Origin: Bacillota bacterium
Lineage (GTDB): Bacteria; Bacillota; Clostridia; Lachnospirales; Lachnospiraceae
Direction of reading: 5' to 3'
DNA length: 5,273 bases
Assembly (NCBI GenBank): GCA_023416695.1
Contig: JAEZGY010000037.1
Location: forward strand, 1 to 5,273
Under the pieces are notes generated by a model that was not told the DNA's origin, did no database searches, and saw only the letters and a program-made list of their open reading frames with translations. Of the stretch, positions 1 to 5,273 are shown in pieces (positions within the stretch are counted from its first letter, which is position 1; the number at the start of each line of letters is the position of its first letter). A program made the translations under genes and the position numbers.

Positions 1-461
1 AATATGCTACTGCCAATTACTCCATCCCATTTCCCTAACGATGCTCCGCCGGTAGCAATTAGCAGCTGCGCCTTTCCGTCAAGCTCAACTTCAAGAAAGC
101 TGCATTTCGGCCTTACGTCGAGCGGAAGATCGATTCCGCTAAGGTCATGCCAAGCGTTGTCCACAGTGCTATGGTATACAAAGTAAACCCTGCCCTTGTC
201 CTCGTATGTGCGGTAAAGCCCAACGATGATATTTGTATAGTCCTTTTTGCGCCATACGTACAATGAAACTGCCTCGCGATTTTGTTCAAGAATTTGAAAC
301 GTATTAGCAGAATGCTTTGCGTATCCCTTTGCAACCGCTAAATCCCCGTTTTCCGTGTCCATGTTGCACGCATCGGGGCTGTATGAAGGGTTAAGGTTGT
401 TCTCGCTCTTGCTTTGGTCGATGCCCTTAAATTCGGGGATGGTATACATTTTTGCAGACAT
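1..461 (-). CDS. Probable tail-hub / packaged-DNA stabilisation protein (P22 gp10-like), 3' end cut by window
   Basis: An open frame of 153 codons starts at the ATG at 461-459 and runs off the left edge with no stop, so only the N-terminal part is present. It begins MSAKMYTIPEFKGIDQS, and residues about 8-45 follow the pattern 'P-E-F-x-G-hydrophobic ... N-L ... D-A-x-N-M-D ... G-D-L-A-V-A-K-G'. That pattern is common at the start of phage beta-propeller hub and stabilisation proteins of the P22 gp10 type. The rest is rich in short beta-strand-like stretches (SLYVWRKKDYTNIIVGLYR; RVYFVYHSTVDNAWHDL), as expected of such a fold. Its place directly after an adaptor-like gene matches gene 10 following gene 4 in P22. 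In P22 this protein joins the adaptor ring and helps keep packaged DNA inside the head. The start lies one base after the upstream stop and has an AGGTGGG ribosome binding site 6 bases away; an internal ATG at codon 5 is less well placed. The gene call is firm; the family is inferred from pattern and position. Confidence 0.7.
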   Translation of the reverse strand, partial: MSAKMYTIPEFKGIDQSKSENNLNPSYSPDACNMDTENGDLAVAKGYAKHSANTFQILEQNREAVSLYVWRKKDYTNIIVGLYRTYEDKGRVYFVYHSTVDNAWHDLSGIDLPLDVRPKCSFLEVELDGKAQLLIATGGASLGKWDGVIGSSI

Positions 462-462
462 A

Positions 463-996
463 TCAATCCCACCTATTAATGATGCTGTAAGCGTCGCTCC
501 CTTTGTGCGGGCGTATGTTGCGCTTGGCAGCTTCGTAAATTTCAAAGAAAATGTTGGCTCCGCGTTGGTTGCTTGCGTCCGTTGACGCTCTTTCTCTTGC
601 TACCACGTAGGTAACGATAAGCCCGTGCATGTGTAAAGGCAGTTCCGGCACATCGGTTTTGGATGTAAGCAGCTTGGGCGCATAACGGTATGTCACGTCA
701 ACATTGCCGCTTGCGCCCACGCTGATTTTTTCGGAAGAAGAACCCGATGTAAAATCAAGTTCTGTTTCGTTTTGTGTGATTTTGATGATTTTAAGGCATT
801 GCCTCGGTAAGGTTGCGGTGTCAATTGCTCCATCTACTACCGCAACGGCATCCGTGCGCACCGGCTTGTACTTCTCCGCCAAGTCAAGTATTGCGTCGTT
901 GGCGTAGGTGGTGAATTTTCCAGCGTAGGCATCAAGCATTTGTGTATCACGCCCTAGCTGTTCCATTGCGGACGCTATGATTTCGTTGCGGTTCAT
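463..996 (-). CDS. Head-tail adaptor-like protein (head completion)
   Basis: A protein of 177 residues. The sequence shows two N-terminal helical stretches (about residues 3-18 and 21-44, ending DLAEKYKP), then a beta-rich middle (about 46-105, including TLPRQCLKIIKI, EKISVGASGNVDVTYRYAP). A conserved-looking TDVPELPLHMHGLIVTYVVA segment (about 114-133) and a C-terminal helix ending INRWD follow. This helix - beta insert - 'D-x-P-E-L-P-x-x-x-H' - helix layout is typical of small phage connector proteins that dock under the portal, such as P22 gp4 (166 residues) and related podovirus adaptors. Its place between the coat region and a gp10-like gene agrees with that role: closing the portal after DNA packaging and forming the surface on which the tail is built. 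P22 gp4 also has peptidoglycan hydrolase activity, but I see no basis to claim that here. The start at 996 has a GGAG 6 bases upstream (1006-1003) that lies inside the end of the preceding gene, whose stop is only 3 bases away. Confidence 0.75.
   Translation of the reverse strand: MNRNEIIASAMEQLGRDTQMLDAYAGKFTTYANDAILDLAEKYKPVRTDAVAVVDGAIDTATLPRQCLKIIKITQNETELDFTSGSSSEKISVGASGNVDVTYRYAPKLLTSKTDVPELPLHMHGLIVTYVVARERASTDASNQRGANIFFEIYEAAKRNIRPHKGSDAYSIINRWD
468..474 (-). promoter_or_regulatory. Ribosome binding site for the hub-like gene
   Basis: AGGTGGG lies 6 bases upstream of the ATG at 461, inside the last codons of the adaptor-like gene. It selects this ATG over the in-frame ATG at 449 and supports tight translational coupling across the one-base gap. 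Confidence 0.7.
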
Positions 997-999
997 GGT

Positions 1000-1290
1000 T
1001 TACTCCATTTCTGCGAGCTTCTTGCCGCTACCTTTTTTGAATTGCTCAAGCCTTTGCTCTGATCTCTTGATTTCCCGTGCGTTGGCACCAATCAAGGCCG
1101 CAACGTCAACAGGTACGGAAATGAGTTCGCCCGTGCGGATCATGAGCGAGTGGCCGTTAATGAACCCTTCCCAGTATGGCTTGTCGTCGTTGATTATGAT
1201 TTGCACCTTTGGCTGCGCGGCAAGCTTCTTCCGTGTTTCATCCGTCATGCGGTCGCTTACGATGTCAAAGTCACGTTCAGTAAGTGGCAT
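1000..1290 (-). CDS. Small phage protein of unknown function between coat and adaptor genes
   Basis: A protein of 96 residues that I cannot assign to a named function. It starts with a charged region (MPLTERDFDIVSDRMTDETR), followed by a strand-like segment (KVQIIIN, about 28-34). The motif EGFINGHSLMIRTGELISVP (41-60) comes next, then VDVAALIGANA, and a strongly charged C-terminal helix rich in Lys, Arg and Glu (about 71-96). The 'hydrophobic - N-G-x-x-x-x-I-x-x-G-x-x-x-x-V-P' signature recalls small uncharacterised proteins often found just downstream of coat genes in phages with N4-gp56-type capsids. There is no signal peptide or membrane segment. The gene is very likely real: it has AGGAGG (1300-1295) 4 bases before its ATG, ends 3 bases before the next gene, and shares the operon's strand. 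Head decoration, head completion or a chaperone-like assembly role are all possible, and nothing in the sequence chooses among them. Confidence 0.8.
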   Translation of the reverse strand: MPLTERDFDIVSDRMTDETRKKLAAQPKVQIIINDDKPYWEGFINGHSLMIRTGELISVPVDVAALIGANAREIKRSEQRLEQFKKGSGKKLAEME

Positions 1291-1301
1291 AAATCCTCCT
1301 T

Positions 1302-1331
1302 AAAAAGTTGGAGGGGGATTTCTCCCCCTCC
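1302..1331 (-). terminator. Intrinsic terminator-like hairpin after the major capsid gene
   Basis: On the minus strand a perfect 9-bp stem (GGAGGGGGA pairing with TCCCCCTCC, 1331-1323 with 1318-1310) encloses the 4-base loop GAAA, a stable GNRA-type tetraloop. It is followed by AAC and a run of five T (1306-1302). It begins 10 bases past the capsid stop codon and ends directly against the ribosome binding site of the next gene. The strong GC stem and T-run fit an intrinsic terminator. Because the downstream genes are essential virion genes with no visible promoter of their own, partial read-through (attenuation) or a 3' end that stabilises capsid mRNA is more likely than full termination. Confidence 0.75.
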
Positions 1332-1341
1332 GTGTTGTTTG

Positions 1342-2559
1342 TTACGCCGTTGCACCATGCTCGATACGAACGAGCCACGCCTGATTGAGAATAACAGAGG
1401 TGTACGCGGGAACCTTCGCGCCAACGGTCGCCCTCTGGTTAAGCGGGTCTTCGGTGCCGCCGGAGCCGAACGCTTTAACGATGCTTTGCACGCCGCCGTT
1501 GCCGCCGATGTCCACGATGCCATATGCATCTTTGCCGAACACGAGCGAAGAATACACGGTAACGCCAGCAGCGCCAGCATCACACGAAAAAACGGTGTCG
1601 CCAGCCTCGGGATCAGAAGTGGGCGTAGACGCAAGAACCACAACGCTCTTGTCGGCGTCTGGGTCGCGAGTTACGGATGTAATTCCGTACGCCGCGCCGT
1701 CCACGTTAATTTTTGCGCCCGCAGATTTCAAGTAAGTTTCTGCCTCTTTGGAAAGAATGCCCTCGAGCGTCACTGCCTCGGTCGTGCCGTTAAAAGATTT
1801 CACTTTGCCGACATAGCCCGCTTCAAAGGTTTTTGCTTCGGTGCTTTCCACAAAGACAACGCCAAACAAGCGACCAATTTCGCCGCTGTAGATAGCCTCC
1901 TTGTTCTGGTACTGCGAAACGTACTGCCACGCGGTGTCATCCTGAAGGTCGTAGGTAGCTTCGGGGCCGCAGATGCAAAGGAAGTGAGGCGCACGAGAAG
2001 CGCCGCCGTTTTCCGTGCCGTTGAACATGCGCGCCTTGCTCTTTTTGAGCGTTCTCACGGCTTTTCGCACTTCGGCGACCGTCAGCTTGTCGGTGGATTC
2101 AAGCGCAATGCGCGAGGTATTGGCGCCCGCAAACTGCACGTTGGTGCCAGCGTTCATGATGTCACGGGTCACCCATTCCACAACAGATCCAAGCTGTTCG
2201 CCAAGAAGCTCCTGGGAATCGTCTATGACCTGATCGAGCGCGGTCATGTCCAGCTTGTCGGAAATGGTCACGTACGCGCCGTACTGGTTCACGGTCGCGT
2301 CTACCGTGGTCTGGGAGAGAGCCTGACCGTCAGGCGTTACGCCCTCGGTGAGGCCGCTCGTCGCAAGCTTTGGATCAAAGATGTTCCAGCGCCGGAACTC
2401 AACCGATTTGCCGCCGTTGCGGGGAATCGGTCGCTTCTGACCGTACTTGGCGTGAATAAACTTCGTTCTTGCAAACGCAAGCAACTCGCGGTCATAGTGG
2501 GTCTTGTTTAGCGCCGTAGTGCTGGCAGTGGTTAAAGTAGTGTTGGTATTGATAGCCAT
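1342..2559 (-). CDS. Major capsid protein, N4-gp56 family
   Basis: A coat protein of 405 residues, close to the size of N4 gp56 (about 400). Many copies form the icosahedral shell. Family signatures are clear: HYDRELLAFARTKFIHAKYG (21-40); PIPRNGGKSVEFRRW (44-58); LTEGVTPDGQ (70-79); NQYGAYVTISDKL (91-103); the segment after it that is mostly helical (106-133); and the C-terminal QRATVGAKV (375-383) and WLVRIEHG (395-402). The order is that expected of an HK97-fold coat protein. Between the EAKTFEAG region (about 241) and VYSSLVFGKDAYGIVD (about 335-350) lies a stretch of some 90 residues rich in Thr, Val, Asp and Gly, which looks like an extra beta domain that could project from the capsomer surface. 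The start has AAGGAG (2574-2569) 9 bases upstream. The gene follows the scaffold gene by 19 bases and is followed by a terminator-like hairpin, an arrangement suited to high expression. Confidence 0.95.
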   Translation of the reverse strand: MAINTNTTLTTASTTALNKTHYDRELLAFARTKFIHAKYGQKRPIPRNGGKSVEFRRWNIFDPKLATSGLTEGVTPDGQALSQTTVDATVNQYGAYVTISDKLDMTALDQVIDDSQELLGEQLGSVVEWVTRDIMNAGTNVQFAGANTSRIALESTDKLTVAEVRKAVRTLKKSKARMFNGTENGGASRAPHFLCICGPEATYDLQDDTAWQYVSQYQNKEAIYSGEIGRLFGVVFVESTEAKTFEAGYVGKVKSFNGTTEAVTLEGILSKEAETYLKSAGAKINVDGAAYGITSVTRDPDADKSVVVLASTPTSDPEAGDTVFSCDAGAAGVTVYSSLVFGKDAYGIVDIGGNGGVQSIVKAFGSGGTEDPLNQRATVGAKVPAYTSVILNQAWLVRIEHGATA

Positions 2560-2578
2560 ACTTGGTTACTCCTTAAAT

Positions 2579-3394
2579 TTAATTACCCCATAAACGCGCC
2601 TCCTGCCGCTGTCGCCTTGCCGCAAGTACGGCATCGTCGCTCATGGTGTTGTAGTCAACATTAGGCGTTACAGGAAGCTCTTTCGCCATCGGCTGGGGTA
2701 GCTGCTGGCGGGCTTGCAGTTTCTCGGCCACGTCCTGCGCGGCCTTTGTTTGTGCGGTTTTCGCCGACTGCTCGGCGTGGTACACGCGCACGGCGGCAGA
2801 AGCGGGCATATCCCAAAGCAACTTCAAAAATGCCGGATCGTCTTTCGCTTTTACAAGGTCGAATCCGTCCGGCATTTGCATGGTTGTAAGTTCTTCCGCA
2901 ATGTGCGCTGCTCTTTCGTTGGTGTCGGGTTCTGCTGTAGGTTCAGTGGGTTCTGCGGGCTGCACCGCCTGTCCGTAAATCGCCCGGGCGACGTTCGGGG
3001 TGATGTTTTCGCGCGTTGCGATGGCCTGCATGAGGTTGTTTGTGGCGATCGCCAGCGCATCGGCTTCCGAAATATCCGGCTGCACGCGCTTGATGTCGCC
3101 AACGATCTGTTGGCCAAGCATTCGCAGCGGGTCGCTGGCAAGTTTCTGTTCAAACTGCTGCTGGATTCGTCTGCGCTCTTGCGCAAAGGCGTGCCCGACC
3201 TTGTCCTGACCGTCACCCTGTTTTGGCGCGTCGACCGCCGGTGTTTCCTCGACCTTTTCAACAGGTGTTTCAGCAGGTGCTTCCTGACGCGGCACCAAGC
3301 CCAAAAGCTCCGCCGCGCTGATTCTTTGCTCCCCGTCAACAGGAGCGGCCACGGTTTCCGTGGTTTCCGGGGCGAGATTGACCGATTCTTCCAT
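2579..3394 (-). CDS. Capsid scaffolding protein
   Basis: A protein of 271 residues from the ATG at 3394, or 275 from the ATG at 3406. I prefer 3394 because it has GGAG 6 bases upstream, while 3406 follows a T-run with no ribosome binding site. The N-terminal third is acidic and rich in Pro, Glu, Thr and Ala, as in disordered scaffold N termini. Next comes a charged helix (AFAQERRRIQQQFEQKLASD), a helical middle (about 95-140), another Pro/Glu/Thr linker, and an Ala/Gln/Lys-rich helix (AEQSAKTAQTKAAQDVAEKL). The last 20 or so residues form a basic tail (MSDDAVLAARRQRQEARLWGN region). In P22, a basic C-terminal helix-turn-helix of the scaffold (303 residues) binds the coat. The position between portal and coat is the usual scaffold position. 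Scaffolds diverge too fast for sequence alone, so the role rests on composition, length, the basic tail and gene order. No Ser-His-Asp protease module of the kind found in fused protease-scaffolds is evident. Confidence 0.85.
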   Translation of the reverse strand: MEESVNLAPETTETVAAPVDGEQRISAAELLGLVPRQEAPAETPVEKVEETPAVDAPKQGDGQDKVGHAFAQERRRIQQQFEQKLASDPLRMLGQQIVGDIKRVQPDISEADALAIATNNLMQAIATRENITPNVARAIYGQAVQPAEPTEPTAEPDTNERAAHIAEELTTMQMPDGFDLVKAKDDPAFLKLLWDMPASAAVRVYHAEQSAKTAQTKAAQDVAEKLQARQQLPQPMAKELPVTPNVDYNTMSDDAVLAARRQRQEARLWGN

Positions 3395-3400
3395 GTTTTG

Positions 3401-3404
3401 CTCC
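3401..3404 (-). promoter_or_regulatory. Ribosome binding site deciding the scaffold start
   Basis: GGAG sits 6 bases upstream of the ATG at 3394. It overlaps the alternative upstream ATG at 3406-3404, which is preceded only by a run of six T. This favours initiation at 3394, giving a product that begins MEESVNLAPETT. Confidence 0.55.
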
Positions 3405-3406
3405 AT

Positions 3407-3430
3407 AAAAAATGAGCGCCTAAGCGCCCA
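3407..3430 (-). terminator. Terminator-like hairpin between portal and scaffold genes
   Basis: On the minus strand, TGGGCGC (3430-3424) pairs with GCGCTCA (3419-3413) around the 4-base loop TTAG. This gives a 7-bp stem with one G-T wobble, followed at once by six T (3412-3407). The site lies in the 54-base gap between the portal stop and the scaffold start, the longest gap between genes in the window. The form is that of a weak intrinsic terminator. It may act as an attenuator or RNA-processing or stability element that lowers or separates portal expression from scaffold and coat expression. It is weaker than the hairpin after the coat gene. Confidence 0.5.
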
Positions 3431-3460
3431 ATGCGGCCTTTAATGGTAGCCGACACCAAT

Positions 3461-5149
3461 TTATCCTAACGCCATTTCAGGCGATGGAATCTGTCCAAGC
3501 TGTGCCGCCATTTCCTGTTGTGCGAACTGTGCTTGCTGTGCCTCCTGCTGTTCGGGTGACATTTGAGGCTGTTGCTGTTGTTTCGCAAGTACGGATTCTT
3601 TGCCCTCAAACTGCATAAGTTCAAGCGCTTGCTGCGGCTGTATCACGCCAAGCTGCACCATCTGAATGATAAGCTCGTTGTGTGCCATGACCGACCAGCG
3701 GTTTTCCTTCTGCACCTTGATAGAAACAAGGAACTCCATCGGCACTTCGTTGCCAAGCTCGGTTTTGCGCTTTAGCATCGCTGTGTCAAACGTATCCCGC
3801 TCTCGCTGTCCGTTTGTGGTCAGCATCACTTCACGCGGCAGAAGGTTAAACTCGCGCTCCACTTCGATTTCCTGCCGAACGGCCTCTTTGAACGCTTCGT
3901 GCATTTGCCTTGTTGCCATGCGGGAACGTTTACCCGACATTTCTTGCAATGCCGCAATAGCTGACGCAGCGGTCACGCCGGATGCTGTGTTTCCGCGCGA
4001 AAAATCGTTTGCGCCGCTTTCGTCCTTAATGCTCTGCCGCATACCTTGGATGTAGTTCAAAAGGTGAATAGGCAACGGGGGTGTTACCAGCCACTTGACA
4101 CCATCTACTACGTTCCCTTTATGTACCTCTTTTGACCAGTCGCGCAAATCATCAGGATCAAACCCTGACGCTTCCGTAACCATCATCTTTGGCCGCGCCG
4201 CCATAAGCGCGTTTTTCATGACGATTTGGTCAAGCTTGTCCGAATACTTCTGTTGTTGGATGAACATGTCAACAAAGCCGTAGCCAAGGCATGAGCCTTT
4301 GCGAACAAACAGCGGCGTTACTTTAAACGGGTACTCGCCATGAGCAAAATACCCGTCAGGCTTCTCGTTTCTGCTGTCCTCAAGAAGCTTGCCGCCGCCA
4401 AGCTTGCACATATGCACCTTGTAGCGGTTGGTTTCTGGGTCGTATTCCCTCCACCAATATTCAAGAAGTAGGATGTTCTTGAGGTCGTCACGCTTAACGG
4501 TTCCGTCTTGCGCCGTGTAACCAGCCGTGGTATCCGCCTTAAACTGTCCTTCATATTCCGGGTAGTGCTGTTCCATCCACCTTACAGGCTTTGACGCATA
4601 TTTGATTACTGCGCGTGAATCCTGTGCATCGGTGACTTGCGGGTCAAACATGATGTTCCGCGTGTCTACGTGGCGAATGAAAGCGCCACCAAGCCCACGA
4701 TTCAGCTTTGTATCGTAGCCGGTTTCCTGCACCATGTATCCGCACGTAAGAAGGTCATGAGCGAGAAGCCAGTATTCCTTTGCGTAAGATGCCGCATCGT
4801 GGTTTTGCTTGATAAGCGCCTCGACTACCCTTGCCACACGCTCGTCCTCCGGCCCTTCCGGCTGGATGATTGCCTCTGGTATGTTGTCCATCAGGTCAGC
4901 GTGCACGTTTTCAATGGTACTTTGGATTATCGGCGTAACAGGCCGCGGCTCGTTTTTGTCTTTCTTTTCTACGCCATACCAATGATCTGATCGGTACATG
5001 CGTTCACATGTTTCAAGGCGCTCCCACTCCGACGCATACGCGCTGCGGTATTCTTCGAACAGGCTATAAACGCCGTCCACAAAGGCTTTTTTGTTGTCCA
5101 TTTCCTGCTTTGCCGCCCTTTTCTCTTTGATTTTGTCGAATAGTTTCAT
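3461..5149 (-). CDS. Portal protein (P22-like)
   Basis: A portal protein of 562 residues, shorter than P22 gp1 (725). Twelve copies form the ring at one capsid vertex through which the terminase pumps DNA. The N terminus is helical and charged (to about 50), followed by the wing/clip entry region with RMYRSDHWYG (50-59 region) and RPVTPIIQSTIENVHADLMD (69-88). DTRNIMFDPQVTDAQDSRAV (162-181) and NILLLEYWWREYDPET (225-240) are typical of the portal core in this family. The long helices with SIKDESGANDFSRGN (373-387) and GVTAASAIAALQEMSGKR (391-408) correspond to the stem/crown transition, where 'GxTAxxAIxxLQE' is a common portal motif. The C-terminal part (about 515-555) is very rich in Gln and Ala and may form a barrel or crown-like coiled segment. 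The start at 5149 has AAGGAGG (5160-5154) 4 bases upstream, overlapping the stop codon of the preceding gene. The assignment is firm; the P22-like subtype is slightly less so. Confidence 0.92.
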   Translation of the reverse strand: MKLFDKIKEKRAAKQEMDNKKAFVDGVYSLFEEYRSAYASEWERLETCERMYRSDHWYGVEKKDKNEPRPVTPIIQSTIENVHADLMDNIPEAIIQPEGPEDERVARVVEALIKQNHDAASYAKEYWLLAHDLLTCGYMVQETGYDTKLNRGLGGAFIRHVDTRNIMFDPQVTDAQDSRAVIKYASKPVRWMEQHYPEYEGQFKADTTAGYTAQDGTVKRDDLKNILLLEYWWREYDPETNRYKVHMCKLGGGKLLEDSRNEKPDGYFAHGEYPFKVTPLFVRKGSCLGYGFVDMFIQQQKYSDKLDQIVMKNALMAARPKMMVTEASGFDPDDLRDWSKEVHKGNVVDGVKWLVTPPLPIHLLNYIQGMRQSIKDESGANDFSRGNTASGVTAASAIAALQEMSGKRSRMATRQMHEAFKEAVRQEIEVEREFNLLPREVMLTTNGQRERDTFDTAMLKRKTELGNEVPMEFLVSIKVQKENRWSVMAHNELIIQMVQLGVIQPQQALELMQFEGKESVLAKQQQQPQMSPEQQEAQQAQFAQQEMAAQLGQIPSPEMALG

Positions 5150-5158
5150 GCCGCCTCC

Positions 5159-5273
5159 TTACACGTCAAAAAACCCGCCGCTTTGCTTTTCAGGCAAGGA
5201 TAACGGGTCGTAGGGTTTGGGCTTGGGTTTCGGTTTTTCGCGCGGTCCAACTGGGCGCGTCATAAGGAAATAC
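5159..5273 (-). CDS. C-terminal end of an upstream phage gene (possibly terminase large subunit), 5' cut by window
   Basis: An open frame enters from the right edge (first whole codon at 5272) and ends with TAA at 5161-5159, giving 37 visible residues that end in LSLPEKQSGGFFDV. It contains a Lys-Pro repeat (KPKPKPKP, 5236-5213), so this part is probably an extended, unstructured tail. The stop codon overlaps the AAGGAGG ribosome binding site of the portal gene, which points to tight coupling. An ATG at 5263 would give a separate 34-residue protein, but no ribosome binding site precedes it, so a tail of a longer protein is more likely. In P22-like gene order the gene before the portal is the terminase large subunit. 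That identity is inferred from position only, since no ATPase or nuclease motif lies within the window. Confidence 0.6.
   Translation of the reverse strand, partial: YFLMTRPVGPREKPKPKPKPYDPLSLPEKQSGGFFDV

Noticed and set aside
113..334. A 73-codon minus-strand frame near the left edge
   Set aside because: It lies inside the hub-like gene in another frame, while the hub-like frame has the ribosome binding site and family-like pattern.
1257..1643. A 128-codon minus-strand frame overlapping the end of the capsid gene
   Set aside because: It is out of frame with the capsid protein, has an atypical composition, and crosses the terminator-like hairpin and the next gene's start. It is a shadow frame.
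1150..2511. A 453-codon open frame on the plus strand opposite the capsid gene
   Set aside because: It is antisense to a clearly recognised coat protein, its translation is rich in Arg, His, Phe and Cys with no family resemblance, and no ribosome binding site was found for it. It is best explained by codon bias of the real gene keeping the opposite frame open.
2714..3415. A 233-codon open frame on the plus strand opposite the scaffold gene
   Set aside because: It has a Cys/Arg/Phe-rich translation without recognisable domains and lies wholly antisense to the scaffold, so it is a shadow frame.
2851..3459. A 202-codon same-strand frame overlapping the scaffold gene, starting with TTG in the portal-scaffold gap
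   Set aside because: The product is Arg/Ser/Lys-rich low-quality sequence in the shifted frame of the scaffold, starts at TTG with no ribosome binding site, and crosses the hairpin. I saw no slippery site that would suggest programmed frameshifting.
4385..4406. Repeated AAGCTTG units inside the portal gene
   Set aside because: They encode a Lys-Leu-Gly-Gly-Gly-Lys-Leu stretch and are explained by coding. There is no further periodicity or sign of a regulatory site.
5159..5263. A separate 34-residue gene starting at the ATG at 5263
   Set aside because: No ribosome binding site precedes it and the frame stays open upstream to the window edge, so it is more likely the end of a longer protein.

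Overview
The window is a block of tailed-phage (or prophage) virion-assembly genes, all on the minus strand and packed head to tail. Read in the direction of transcription (right to left) it holds: the C-terminal tail of an upstream gene cut by the window edge (5273-5159); a portal protein (5149-3461); a scaffolding protein (about 3394-2579); an N4-gp56-type major capsid protein (2559-1342); a small uncharacterised protein of 96 residues (1290-1000); a head-tail adaptor-like protein (996-463); and the N-terminal 153 codons of a probable tail-hub / DNA-stabilisation protein that runs off the left edge (461-1).

The order portal - scaffold - coat - adaptor - gp10-like hub is the classic order of P22-like short-tailed phages, with one extra small gene between coat and adaptor. 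The coat protein, however, has the sequence signatures of the N4-gp56 family rather than those of P22 gp5. I read this as a short-tailed (podovirus-like) virion module. The left edge stops before any tail spike, tail fibre or tape-measure gene that could test that reading.

The genes work as one morphogenesis unit. The portal nucleates the shell, the scaffold directs coat assembly into a procapsid, the adaptor closes the portal after DNA packaging, and the hub builds the start of the tail. Most genes are preceded by strong Shine-Dalgarno sequences (AAGGAGG, AAGGAG, AGGAGG, AGGTGGG) and are separated by 1-54 bases, so they are probably co-transcribed. Two hairpins followed by T-runs interrupt the unit, one just before the scaffold gene and one just after the coat gene. 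They bracket the scaffold-coat pair and may tune how much of each product is made.

The host cannot be fixed from the sequence. Strong purine-rich ribosome binding sites and mid-range GC fit a Firmicutes host but do not prove it. No integrase, repressor, tRNA, CRISPR array, insertion sequence or attachment site is visible, and I found no convincing promoter. No part of the window longer than 300 bases lacks a gene. I see no undescribed system. The least explained items are the 96-residue protein, the domain-sized insertion in the coat protein, and the paired hairpins.
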